Positions 27,123-35,900 of a DNA stretch of 64,000 bases are shown piece after piece. A program made the translations under genes and the position numbers. Source of the DNA: an uncultured Lactobacillus sp. (GTDB taxonomy: Bacteria; Bacillota; Bacilli; Lactobacillales; Lactobacillaceae); the NCBI RefSeq assembly GCF_910589175.1, contig NZ_CAJURR010000007.1, positions 1-64,000 on the forward strand, in the 5' to 3' direction. Numbering within the stretch: the first letter of the stretch is position 1; every line of letters begins with the position of its first letter. Under the pieces are notes generated by a model. The model made no database searches and was not told where the DNA came from. It saw only the letters and a program-made list of their open reading frames with translations.

Positions 27123-28262
27123 AATTTTCTAAAATTCCTATTGGATCAGATTTTATCGTTTTCAAAATTTGCTTTGCTTTTTCTTCCTCTCCCATCTTAT
27201 AAAAAGAAGCAGTAACAAGTTTTTTAGTTTCATTAATACCAATAATATTGCCTATCTTTATATGCTCATCAATTGCACTAAGCGCTGTGTTTACCGCTTG
27301 GTCATACTGTTTATCAATATAGTAAATATAGGCTAACGAAGATAATGCTTCACTTAAATATTCATCATTATATTTATGAACCATTTCTACATCTTGCAAC
27401 ATAATTTTTTTAGCAATATCTATATTATTTAATTCAATTTCTATCTGAACTTGGTTGATAGCTATCTGACTATAATACCTTACAAGCTCGGTAAGTTTCA
27501 TATTAATATGTGTAAATTTGTTTATAGCATTATTAAGAATAATTTTCCCATTTGCAAGCAAAAGTCTAGCTAAAATTAAATTATTATGGTGATTTTCTTG
27601 ATTAGATAGTATTAATTGAAAGGCGACGAGATTATTCAGTAGCGCTGCTATTTCACCTAGATCATTACTCAAATTTATATCAGTAATTAAGCTATTACTA
27701 TGTTTAAAAAACTCATCAATATTTTTTTCTCTTTTTAATAGAGTTACATCAATTCTATGTAAAATAACTTCTTTAGTTTCTCTATCAGTACACTTAGTAT
27801 GTGCTTGATTAAATAGTTTCAAAGCAGTTGATGCATCATTTTCAATACCACATAAAGTAGCCATCTTTATTAAATTATCAACCGTGAATTCTTTTAAAAC
27901 ATCAGCCATTCTTTCTTTTAATACTTCATAAGAAGAATCATAATCTCCCAGTACCAAAACTACACCATCAATCCAATCACCTAAATCGCGAATATCTAAT
28001 TCTAAGAGTTCTTTTTTACTTCCAGTACCGATGGCATTTGTTTATCTAATTTTTTACAATATTCTTTTATAAAAATTCGTGGGCTATCCGTTTTTCTTAA
28101 ACCAAAATCTGTTAAATATTCTGGTGCTTTTATAGTTCTTTTATTTGAATAAATTCCTTTAATAATATTTTTAGCAATATGAATACGTTCAAATAAAACA
28201 GGAGATTCTTCCCATGAAGCATCTCCTGTTTTAAATGAACCTATAAATTGAGTAAAATTCAA
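27103..28262 (-). pseudogene. Helical-repeat (TPR-like) protein, frameshifted
   Basis: The first piece (TTG 28262 to a TAG at 28002) and the second piece (to 27103) are in different frames that meet at an A6 tract (28012-28017). Restoring one A gives a single protein of about 385 residues. The first 80 residues (WEESPVLFERIHIAKNI, SPRIFIKEYCKKLDKQ) match nothing I know. The last 280 are amphipathic helices of the TPR/Rgg C-domain kind (LSSLAYIYYIDKQYDQAVNTA). No HTH is visible, so it is not an ordinary Rgg regulator. A peptide-binding, maturation or sensing role is inference from context. GAGGGAG precedes the TTG start. Confidence 0.72.
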
Positions 28263-28278
28263 TTTTTAGACTCCCTCT

Positions 28279-28377
28279 TTAACCTTTTTGAGGTCCGTCA
28301 TTCCAACCGGACAATACTTTTGCAAAATATGAAATCAAATTTTTATCCATTTCTTTTGCTACTTTTTCTACTGACAT
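28279..28377 (-). CDS. 32-residue peptide gene heading an ABC-transporter operon
   Basis: ATG 28377 to TAA 28279, with an ideal AAGGAG seven bases upstream. The peptide starts MSVEKVAKEMDKNLISYF and ends KVLSGWNDGPQKG. The first 22 residues can form a charged amphipathic helix, like a RiPP leader. The tail is short, Gly/Trp/Asp/Pro-rich and lacks Cys, Ser-Thr clusters and a double-glycine site. It is 16 bases ahead of the helical-repeat gene. No modifying enzyme of a known RiPP class is present. It could be an exported signal, an unmodified bacteriocin or a precursor of an undescribed type. Confidence 0.65.
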   Translation of the reverse strand: MSVEKVAKEMDKNLISYFAKVLSGWNDGPQKG

Positions 28378-29132
28378 AGTTATTCTCCTTTCTTATTTTT
28401 TATTATTTTATCATTGGATATTTTAAATTTCAATAATATTTTTATGATATTCTAATTTTATTTTATTATTATCGCTATTCTATAGAAACTTGTCTAGCAT
28501 TTAAATACTTTCTCCCATTACTCTACTCAAATACTCCGGCTCATTGAGAATTTTGTTATACTTCAATAACATAACAATTTATGAAAGCTCTTTTATTTGC
28601 TATTATTTTTATAAGGTCTTATATTTATAAATGAAGGCAGTCTTCATAGAGAAGCAATAAATAACATATATTTATTGCTATTACTTTATATAAATATTTA
28701 GTAATTATATCAAGAAGAAGTTTTTGATATTCTGAATCATAATAATCATTCACTATTTTCACTACTTTTTCCCGTCTATAGTTCAACAAAATTGAAATAG
28801 TGAATTAATTGTTAGTAAAATACAGTTTAACTAAATTCTTCAGGAAGATGAAACGTATCGCTAGATACGAGCTCAGTTTAAACTATGTATTACAAAGATA
28901 ATAAATTTGTCACCCTATATACCCTTAAGTCGTGAGCTTTCCTATTCCCCCATAATTGTATGGCTTAAGTGATTTTCTTAATTAACTACCTTTGATACAG
29001 TCAGTTTAATTTCATTTACAAGTATAAAATTTATTATGATTTCAGGATAACAACTATATACTCCACTCATATTTATGTGCACGGTTAATTAAAGTAATTA
29101 TCTCTATTCGGATATTACCGTGTTCAAATATC
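28378..29132. other. Gene-free region rich in inverted repeats
   Basis: About 750 bases without a credible gene. Visible structures: AGCAATAAATA / TATTTATTGCT (28653-28663 and 28669-28679), ATTCACTATTTTCA / TGAAATAGTGAAT (28748-28761 and 28793-28805), CGTATCGCTAGATACG (28854-28869), and GGATATT / AATATCC (about 29110-29132). The left end must hold the promoter of the peptide operon. The right end leads to a strong plus-strand terminator with no gene before it. It could be decayed DNA or an untranslated RNA. Confidence 0.5.
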
Positions 29133-29168
29133 CTAAAGGTCACTTCGTTTTTCGGAGTGGCCTTTTTT
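29133..29168 (+). terminator. Orphan rho-independent terminator
   Basis: AAAGGTCACTTCG pairs with CGGAGTGGCCTTT, followed by a T-run. No plus-strand gene lies upstream within 4 kb, so it may end a non-coding transcript. Confidence 0.8.
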
Positions 29169-29298
29169 GTGTCAAAATTGATTTTTATTTAAAAAGAAAT
29201 TATAATTTTCATACTATCAAATAAAGGAATGGTTATGATGATTTTTTAAGTTATTAACTCTACGTAGAAATACTATTTTTTGAAAGCAGGTGAATTAT

Positions 29299-30579
29299 TT
29301 GATCGACAATCAACCAAAAAAAACTAAAGCATTTATTGCGGGCGTAAATTTAAATGATCCTAATTTTGACTATTATATGACTGAACTAAGAGAATTAACA
29401 CTTGCCAACAACCTAGATGTTGTTGGTCAAGCAAGCCAAAAGGCTGAAAATATCGTTGCGGGAACATATTTTGGTGTTGGTAAACTTAATCAAATTAAAG
29501 ATATGGCTCGAGAATTACATGCTAAAACTTTAGTCATTAATGATGAACTTTCGCCAACTCAAATTAGAAACATTGAGAGCATGACAAAACTTAAAGTGCT
29601 TGATCGAACTGAATTAATTTTAGAAATTTTCTCTAATCGAGCACGTAGTAGACAAGCTAAACTACAAGTTCAACTTGCTCGATTACAATATGAACTACCT
29701 CGGCTTCATCCATCAGAAAACAATCTAGACCAACAGCGTGGTTCTGGTGGTGCAAGCGGTGGTTTTGCTAACCGTGGTTCTGGTGAAACTAAGCTTGAAT
29801 TAAATAGACGAACCATTGGTAAACAAATTAGTGCAATTAAAAAGGAACTAAAAGACATTAGCAAACAAGAAGAAATAAAATCTGCTAGACGAAACAATTC
29901 TCGTCTACCACAAGTCGCCCTCGTTGGCTACACTAATGCTGGAAAATCAACAACGATGAATGAGTTGTTGAATGTCTTTAGTGATGAAGCTTCTAAAAAG
30001 CAAGTATTTGAAAAAAATATGCTATTTGCGACTTTAGATACTAGTGTTAGAAGAATTGACTTAAAAGATGACTTAAGTTTTATCCTTTCAGATACCGTTG
30101 GTTTTATCTCCAAGTTACCTCATAACTTAATTGAATCATTTAAAGCTACTTTGCAAGAAGCTAAAGATGCTGACTTGATAATCAATGTCGTAGATGCTTC
30201 CGATCATAATATGGTTCAAATGATTAAAACGACCCAAAAAGTTTTAGATGAGTTGAAAATTACCAATGTACCAATGATTACTGCTTATAATAAAGCCGAC
30301 TTGACAGATCGCAATTATCCACAAATTGAGGGAAATGATATTTTATATTCAGCGAAAGATCCCGAGTCAATTAAGCAACTAGCTGATTTAATTGTTAAGA
30401 AAGTTTTTGATAATTACGAAAAGGTAAACTTGGTCTTACCTTTATCAGACGGTAAAAATTTAGCTTATCTTCATGAATATGGTCAAATTTTAAATGAAGA
30501 TTTCAAAGATGACGGCGTTCATGTTACAGTAAGACTATCACCAAAAGATCTAGAAAAATTTAAAACTAAAACTGTTTAG
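29299..30579 (+). CDS. hflX: Ribosome-associated GTPase HflX
   Basis: A 426-residue GTPase (from TTG 29299). The N-terminal HflX domain carries PTQIRNIE and LDRTELILEIF, then the GGASGGFANRGSGETKLE glycine-rich stretch, G1 GYTNAGKST near residue 210, G3 DTVGF and G4 NKAD. HflX splits stalled or hibernating ribosomes under stress. I prefer TTG 29299 because AGGTGA lies six bases before it. GTG 29290 would add three residues and overlap that site. It is monocistronic. Confidence 0.94.
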   Translation: MIDNQPKKTKAFIAGVNLNDPNFDYYMTELRELTLANNLDVVGQASQKAENIVAGTYFGVGKLNQIKDMARELHAKTLVINDELSPTQIRNIESMTKLKVLDRTELILEIFSNRARSRQAKLQVQLARLQYELPRLHPSENNLDQQRGSGGASGGFANRGSGETKLELNRRTIGKQISAIKKELKDISKQEEIKSARRNNSRLPQVALVGYTNAGKSTTMNELLNVFSDEASKKQVFEKNMLFATLDTSVRRIDLKDDLSFILSDTVGFISKLPHNLIESFKATLQEAKDADLIINVVDASDHNMVQMIKTTQKVLDELKITNVPMITAYNKADLTDRNYPQIEGNDILYSAKDPESIKQLADLIVKKVFDNYEKVNLVLPLSDGKNLAYLHEYGQILNEDFKDDGVHVTVRLSPKDLEKFKTKTV

Positions 30580-30584
30580 CAAAC

Positions 30585-30619
30585 AAAAAGACGTAGATTT
30601 TAAAATCTACGTCTTTTTT
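30585..30619 (+). terminator. Bidirectional terminator
   Basis: AAAAAGACGTAGATTTT and its perfect complement AAAATCTACGTCTTTTT, between hflX and the convergent transpeptidase. Confidence 0.9.
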
Positions 30620-30623
30620 CATA

Positions 30624-31832
30624 TTATTTATAAATAATTACAGCTTCGTTTTTCTCTACATTATCCCAAACTTTGGGAGCATCACTTGGTCTTAAGTTAA
30701 CACATCCATAAGAACCATCATTTAGGTAAGCTGTTTTTGACCAATTCTTTCGCCAGCTATTATCATGGAAGCCGCAACCTGTTAAGGTAAATGGCATCCA
30801 GTATTTAACATCAACCGAGTATTTCGAACCATCATCATTTGTTCCCTTTAAAACACTTGGAGATTCTTTATAGTGAATATACCAAACTCCAGTAGGTGTT
30901 TCTAGGTTCTTATGAGCAAGCTTAGTCTCCACTGTACCAGTAACAATTGTATCTAATGTTAATACACATTTGCCATTCTTATAGACCCACATCTTTTGAT
31001 CAGTTAAAGAAACAACAACATAATTATTACCAATTCCATTATTGCTTAACCCATAGCCAGTTCCATAGGTACTAAAACCTTCCCCATAGATATAATTCTT
31101 TCCATTAAGTGTTTGAACATCATTAGATAATGCATTCTCAACACCAGCTAATAATTTCTTTTCATTAATAGCCCAGCCATAGCTTTCATTCTTAACCTTC
31201 GTAACTTGACCATTTGGAAGCTTGAAGTCATAAGATTTGTGAAGAGTAGATACTTCTTTGTTAATGCTGTTAATTTTATCTTCTAGAATTTTTGTATCTA
31301 AAAATACATACTTATTATTTCTATATGATACATTTGGAAATACTTCTGCTCTTTTAAATACGAAAGATTTGCCATTTACAGTATATTTTACTTGACGATC
31401 TTTAATCTGATTTAATTTATCCTTTGCCTTTAATAAGGCATCATTTTGAAAATTCCATTTCTTTCGGCTAGGGTAGCGAGTATGTTGAGTTTCAAAATAT
31501 GATTGAACTTCTTTACTCGTAATTACTTTATTACCGGTCTTCTTTAATACGACTTTATCTCCCTCTAAAATCGCATCATTTTTTGCTTTTTCATTTATTT
31601 TTGCAGTAGCCTTTTTGACCGTTAGCTTTCCGACAGGAATATCATAAATTACAACATTCGAATTAAAGTGGGTAGAATTAAATTTTTCTGCTTCAGCATT
31701 TCTTTTAGACTGAATATGACCAAAAATTAACCAACCTATTAAAATTATTATTAAGCCAATTAAAATACCTATTAGCCACTTACGATAGTTATTTGTGGGA
31801 TGGGTATTTTTTTCTTCGTTTTTATTATTCAT
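30624..31832 (-). CDS. L,D-transpeptidase (YkuD) with PG-binding domain, membrane-anchored
   Basis: A 402-residue protein. One N-terminal membrane helix (about residues 19-40) is followed by a PG_binding_4-like region and a C-terminal YkuD domain. The catalytic motif is GCGFHDNSW followed by GSYGCVNL with Cys377. The usual SHGC is SYGC here. L,D-transpeptidases make 3-3 cross-links or attach proteins to peptidoglycan. Acting on the outer membrane face fits its topology. It stands alone with a weak GGAAATAGG ribosome binding site. Confidence 0.9.
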   Translation of the reverse strand: MNNKNEEKNTHPTNNYRKWLIGILIGLIIILIGWLIFGHIQSKRNAEAEKFNSTHFNSNVVIYDIPVGKLTVKKATAKINEKAKNDAILEGDKVVLKKTGNKVITSKEVQSYFETQHTRYPSRKKWNFQNDALLKAKDKLNQIKDRQVKYTVNGKSFVFKRAEVFPNVSYRNNKYVFLDTKILEDKINSINKEVSTLHKSYDFKLPNGQVTKVKNESYGWAINEKKLLAGVENALSNDVQTLNGKNYIYGEGFSTYGTGYGLSNNGIGNNYVVVSLTDQKMWVYKNGKCVLTLDTIVTGTVETKLAHKNLETPTGVWYIHYKESPSVLKGTNDDGSKYSVDVKYWMPFTLTGCGFHDNSWRKNWSKTAYLNDGSYGCVNLRPSDAPKVWDNVEKNEAVIIYK

Positions 31833-31876
31833 TAAAAATACCTATTTCCTTAAAAAAGTTCTTTTAATTATATCAT

Positions 31877-31909
31877 AAAAAAGAAGGTTAATCTTCTGAT
31901 TAACCTTCT
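31877..31909 (-). terminator. Terminator of the NlpC/P60 gene
   Basis: AGAAGGTTAATC / GATTAACCTTCT followed by T on the minus strand. Confidence 0.88.
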
Positions 31910-31935
31910 AAAATAACTATCTTTATTTCAATTAA

Positions 31936-33117
31936 TTAGTTTACACGGATTGCGTAATCTGGCATGAAGTAACTTGAGATAGAAGCTTGAGTTACATTTT
32001 GACCTGGTTGTGGTGCGTGTACGTATTGGTTGTTACCTACGTAAATAGCATCGTGGTAGTCACCCCACATTAAGATGTCACCAGCTTGTGCTTGGCTAAC
32101 AGAAATGTGTTGACCTGCACCAGCTTGTTGGTAAGTAGTACGTCCAACGTTCTTACCAGCTTGGCTGTATGCGTATTGAACTAAACCAGAGCAGTCGTAT
32201 GCATTAGGACCAGTTGCACCCCATACGTAAGGCTTACCAATTTGTGATTGTGCTGCGCTAACTACAGTTTGTGCAGTACTGCTGTTTGATTGAGTTGAAG
32301 CTTGTGGCTTAGCAGTTTGAGTAGTTGCTGCTTGACTTGAAGCTTGTTGAGTTGGTTGAGCTTGTTGTTGTGCAGGCTTAGCAACAGTGTTGTTTTGTGC
32401 AGGTGCAGTGTAAGTAGTGTTTGATTGAGTTGAAGCAGTAGATACTTGCTTAGTAGTTGCTGCAGTATTAGTTTGTACGTAATTAGTTTGTGCTGGAGCA
32501 GCTTGAGTGTTAGCTGAAACAGTTGTAGTTGCAGTTTGTTGTACAGGTGCTGAAGCTTGTTGTACGTTTGCTGCAGTATTAGTTTGTACAGGTGTAGTAG
32601 TTGCAACAGATGCAGTGTTAACTGAAGCAGTAGTTGCTGCTTGTTGTGCGTTGTTAACGTTAGCTGCTGGAGCTTGTGCAGCATTATTGTTTGCAACGTT
32701 AGCTGCAGGAACTTGACTTACAGTAGTAGCAACTGCAGATAAGTCAGCAGTAACTGCGATTGGAGCTTCTTCTTCAACGTTGTCAGATGAAATCCATTGA
32801 TTTCCACCTAAGTTGTACCAAGTTTCACCTTTAACAGTCTTAACTTTCTTGTATGTCTTCCAGCTTGATTGGTGTGGTAAGTACTTACCAGTTTGTTGCT
32901 TACCATCTTCGTAGCTGTTCCAAACAGCAACACTTTCACCAGTCTTAGAGTTTACCTTTACAACACCAATTTCTTTTGCAGGTGCTTGAAGAGTAGAAGC
33001 TTGAGCAGTACCGTTAAAAGATAATGAGTTTAATTTAGCTGCACTTAAAGTTGCAATACCTGCAACAGCGAATGAAGCAGCGGTTGTAAATTTGATTACT
33101 TTAGATTTGATAGTCAA
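31936..33117 (-). CDS. Secreted NlpC/P60 peptidoglycan endopeptidase
   Basis: A 393-residue exported enzyme. A signal peptide (AASFAVAGIATLSAAKLNS) leads, then an SH3/SLAP-like wall-binding segment (about residues 50-115, YLPHQSSWKTYKKVKTV). A long Ala/Gln/Thr/Val linker (about 120-290) follows, and then the catalytic domain with Cys309 (NAYDCSGLVQYAY), His355 and His367. NlpC/P60 enzymes cleave peptide stems of peptidoglycan, often at cell separation. The start is TTG 33117, with GGAGG eight bases upstream. A perfect WalR-type box sits in its promoter. The linker is biased in sequence and may vary in length. Confidence 0.93.
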   Translation of the reverse strand: MTIKSKVIKFTTAASFAVAGIATLSAAKLNSLSFNGTAQASTLQAPAKEIGVVKVNSKTGESVAVWNSYEDGKQQTGKYLPHQSSWKTYKKVKTVKGETWYNLGGNQWISSDNVEEEAPIAVTADLSAVATTVSQVPAANVANNNAAQAPAANVNNAQQAATTASVNTASVATTTPVQTNTAANVQQASAPVQQTATTTVSANTQAAPAQTNYVQTNTAATTKQVSTASTQSNTTYTAPAQNNTVAKPAQQQAQPTQQASSQAATTQTAKPQASTQSNSSTAQTVVSAAQSQIGKPYVWGATGPNAYDCSGLVQYAYSQAGKNVGRTTYQQAGAGQHISVSQAQAGDILMWGDYHDAIYVGNNQYVHAPQPGQNVTQASISSYFMPDYAIRVN

Positions 33118-33220
33118 GGGTTATTCCTCCATAAAATTCATTTTCTTAATTATCAACATAGCCGTCATTAATTAACTAAAAAGTTATACTATGTGTTTCT
33201 TTTTTTAATTGACAATGGTT

Positions 33221-33253
33221 ATTGTAGGGTATAAATATTACAGCCCTGTTACA
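33221..33253 (-). promoter_or_regulatory. WalR-type box and -10 of the NlpC/P60 gene
   Basis: On the minus strand TGTAAC-AGGGC-TGTAAT (33253-33237) matches the WalR/YycF consensus TGTWAH-N5-TGTWAH exactly. A -10 element TACAAT follows at 33226-33221, so the box covers the -35 region, as in activated WalR promoters. Confidence 0.6.
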
Positions 33254-33310
33254 AAGCTAAATCATTGTCATTACATTTAGCTTATTATCAACCTTTTTCA
33301 TATTCAAAAT

Positions 33311-33868
33311 CTATTTATTTTCTAGCTTTTTTACGATCTTATCTAGTTCTTTAGCTGTCTTTTCCCAGTTGTCATTATTTAATACATGTGCTTTTTCAGC
33401 AAGTTCATCTGACAAATGTAAATCACGCTTAAATTCAAAACTATTTAATCTTTTATCAATTTCACTAGCTTTATCCCCGCGTCCTAATAATCGCTTTTTT
33501 AGAACTGAAAAATCTGAAACAGTTAAATAAATAAAATATGCTTGCTTTCCTAATTTTTCTAAATAGGACTTAACTCCGTCAGTCTCAACAATCAAAGAAA
33601 CCAAGTCATTCTTTGCCCATGCTTTTTCCAAAGCTTCTTTACTTGAGCCATATTGATATTCCCCATATTTTACATGTTCAAAGAAATGAAGTTTTTTAAA
33701 ACTCTCATCAGTTTCAAAATAATATGACTTCCCCGGAATTTCTCCTTGTCTCATTGGCCTAGTAGTATGTGTTACTACACGCGGAATATTATATTTTTCC
33801 GTTAAGTATTTTGAGACTGTTGTCTTTCCTACTCCACTTGGTCCCGCAATTATGATAATTCTTTGCAA
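33311..33868 (-). CDS. Guanylate-kinase-like protein
   Basis: A 185-residue P-loop protein: MQRIIIIAGPSGVGKTTVSKYL, then THTTRPMRQGEIPGKSYYF, the GMP-binding signature of guanylate kinases. I use the TTG at 33868, preceded by GGGAGAG. The longer frame to 33988 adds 40 AT-rich codons without family similarity. It differs enough from housekeeping Gmk (KYGEYQYGSSKEAL for the usual VYGNYYGT-type loop) that it may be a second, specialised kinase. It is divergent from the next small gene. Confidence 0.85.
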   Translation of the reverse strand: MQRIIIIAGPSGVGKTTVSKYLTEKYNIPRVVTHTTRPMRQGEIPGKSYYFETDESFKKLHFFEHVKYGEYQYGSSKEALEKAWAKNDLVSLIVETDGVKSYLEKLGKQAYFIYLTVSDFSVLKKRLLGRGDKASEIDKRLNSFEFKRDLHLSDELAEKAHVLNNDNWEKTAKELDKIVKKLENK

Positions 33869-33958
33869 AATATTACTCTCCCGCTTGAAATCGACTATTA
33901 TATATAATAGTATTTCACTATTGTAAAACATTTCTGTACAGAAAAGGGAGTTTTTTAA

Positions 33959-34252
33959 ATGAAAAAAGCTGATGTAAAAATTGGTCAAATTTTAGCTGCT
34001 ACTTCTGAGGAAGAACTTAAGCATCCTTTTCAAGGAAAAGTAGAAAAAATTTATGAAAATTCTGCTTTGCTAGCTATCACTTCATATGACCCAGAAGATG
34101 AATCTTCAGTTAATGAATTAAACAATAAAATGGTCATTAACTTCAAGAGCTTAAAGAAGGTAAAATCACCTGCACGTGGAAAGACTGCCGCAACAAACGA
34201 TGTAAAGATTTCTAAAGTTGAACCTGACAAAAAGGATAAAGAATCAAAATAA
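33959..34252 (+). CDS. DUF2187-like small protein
   Basis: A 97-residue hydrophilic protein. Residues 1-65 (IGQILAATSEEELKHPFQGKVEKIYENSALLAI) resemble the short SH3-like DUF2187/YkvS family, and the Lys-rich tail is probably disordered. The function is unknown. A good GGGAG lies before the ATG. It may be co-transcribed with the following membrane protein 49 bp downstream. Confidence 0.7.
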   Translation: MKKADVKIGQILAATSEEELKHPFQGKVEKIYENSALLAITSYDPEDESSVNELNNKMVINFKSLKKVKSPARGKTAATNDVKISKVEPDKKDKESK

Positions 34253-34301
34253 AAATTAAGCCTAAATATTTTTTTGTTTTATCAAAGGAACCTAAAATCA
34301 C

Positions 34302-35831
34302 ATGAAAAAACGGCTTCAAACATTCTTATTTTGGTTTATTTTAATTCAGCCATTTTTAGATATTTATTGGTTATCTAGGCCACCACTTCTAAAATTTTCA
34401 ATCCCCACTATTTTGAGAGTTTTAGGAGTTTTTATTGCCTTTATCTTATTCTTTAGTATTAAAAATAATTGGCAAAGATTCAGAAAACAATGGTGGATTA
34501 TTGCTTATATTGGAGTTTTAATCTTATACTCAATTTTTCACCTAATTTCGGTAAGAAATTTTACTGGTGTGGACGCAACAGGTTTCCATTACTCACCTAA
34601 AGTTGAAATTTTTTATCTAGTAAGAGCTTGTCTGCCACTAATTGTTATCTATATTACCTCATACAGCGGTTTTAAGGAGAAATACTTTTTCCGCGTAATT
34701 CAAGGTATCTCAGGCTTATATTCTTTAACAATCGTTATCTCAAATCTATTTCTTTTCTCATTAACTTCATACCATACTACTGAAGCTAAAAGAATTAGTG
34801 CTAATATTTTTTCTTGGTTTACTCAAACAAATTATCCTTTTAATGCCTTAGCTTCTAAAGGAGTTTTCTTTCAAGCTAACACTTTATCAGCTATTTTGTT
34901 TATGATCATGCCTATTATGCTCTATATTCTTTATAAAGAGTTTAATCTTTTAAATATAGTTCTAGTGAGTGCGCAAGCATTAGCAATGTTAATGCTTGGA
35001 ACAAAAGTTGGAAATTTCGGACTGATTATTAGCCTAGTGGTCTTTTTATTTGTCTTCTTAATTCACAGTTTAATTTTGAAGAATACTAAGTTTTCAGCCA
35101 AATTCTTAATTACATTAATTTGTATACTAACTGCTTCGGCTGCTATTTTCCCTTATAGTCCAACCCTCAGACGGTCTTCACTTGAAAGTGGTGTAGCTCA
35201 AAAGAGAAGCAATCTTGGCGACAAAAAGAGGCTTGACCAAGAACTTAATGCTGGATTGGAAAGATATAAAGGCAAAAAACAAGAAGACTATCTTAAAGAA
35301 TTTATCAAGAAAAATTACTGGGTATATTCTTTAAAACATGATCTAGTATTGGAGCATTACACTTATCAAAATGATCCATACTACTGGCTTGAAGTGATGA
35401 AAAGACCAGCAAATGAACGCCTAAATTATCGACATCTAGAAAAAGATATCTTAAACCGCGTCATGAAAACTGATAAAAACAAATCAAATAAATTGTTTGG
35501 TATTTCTTTTAGCCGTGAAAATAATATTGCCCCACTAGAGCGAGACTTTTTAGCACAATATTATTCAATGGGAATATTAGGAGTCATCCTCTTAGACGTT
35601 ATTTACTTATTTGTTCTAGGCTATGGCATCTTTTATTGGCTGTTCAATAAAAAAGTAAGATCCTTTTTAAACTCTTCGCTATTACTATCAGAAGGATTTA
35701 TCTTGTTTGCTGCTTTTTATGCAGGTAATGTACTTGAATACTTATCAGCAACTTTAGTAATGGCATTTATCTTAGGATTTTTATTGCAAAATATTCGCTA
35801 TAGTCGTTATTCAGAAATATCTTCCAAATAA
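34302..35831 (+). CDS. O-antigen-ligase / Wzy-like membrane protein
   Basis: A 509-residue polytopic protein with about 11 membrane helices and a large extracytoplasmic loop (about residues 290-400, SGVAQKRSNLGDKKRLDQEL) before the last helices. This is the topology of the Wzy/WaaL (O-antigen ligase) superfamily, which polymerises or transfers lipid-linked glycans. There is no polysaccharide cluster around it, so it may act on a wall polymer made elsewhere. It begins MKKRLQTFLFWFILIQPFLD, with AAAGGAAC upstream. Confidence 0.8.
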   Translation: MKKRLQTFLFWFILIQPFLDIYWLSRPPLLKFSIPTILRVLGVFIAFILFFSIKNNWQRFRKQWWIIAYIGVLILYSIFHLISVRNFTGVDATGFHYSPKVEIFYLVRACLPLIVIYITSYSGFKEKYFFRVIQGISGLYSLTIVISNLFLFSLTSYHTTEAKRISANIFSWFTQTNYPFNALASKGVFFQANTLSAILFMIMPIMLYILYKEFNLLNIVLVSAQALAMLMLGTKVGNFGLIISLVVFLFVFLIHSLILKNTKFSAKFLITLICILTASAAIFPYSPTLRRSSLESGVAQKRSNLGDKKRLDQELNAGLERYKGKKQEDYLKEFIKKNYWVYSLKHDLVLEHYTYQNDPYYWLEVMKRPANERLNYRHLEKDILNRVMKTDKNKSNKLFGISFSRENNIAPLERDFLAQYYSMGILGVILLDVIYLFVLGYGIFYWLFNKKVRSFLNSSLLLSEGFILFAAFYAGNVLEYLSATLVMAFILGFLLQNIRYSRYSEISSK

Positions 35832-35837
35832 CTAAAC

Positions 35838-35882
35838 AAAAGGCCTTATTTCGAATTGTATTCATCGAAATAAGGCCTTTTT
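35838..35882 (+). terminator. Bidirectional terminator
   Basis: AAAAGGCCTTATTTCG pairs with CGAAATAAGGCCTTTTT between the convergent genes. Confidence 0.9.
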
Positions 35883-35900
35883 ATTGCTAAATTATCTTTA

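Noticed and set aside
28581..28634. Hydrophobic 17-codon frame in the gene-free region
   Set aside because: It has no ribosome binding site, and in AT-rich DNA such frames arise by chance.
29235..29249. Four-codon frame with a good AAAGGA site upstream of hflX
   Set aside because: It is too short to judge, and no pairing with the hflX start region was found.
30624..31832. SYGC in place of SHGC in the L,D-transpeptidase as a sign of inactivity
   Set aside because: The catalytic Cys and the upstream His are kept, and this position varies within the family.
32262..32696. Leu/Gln-rich 144-codon frame within the NlpC/P60 gene
   Set aside because: It is a frame shadow of the Ala/Gln/Thr linker, whose codon bias keeps the other frames open.
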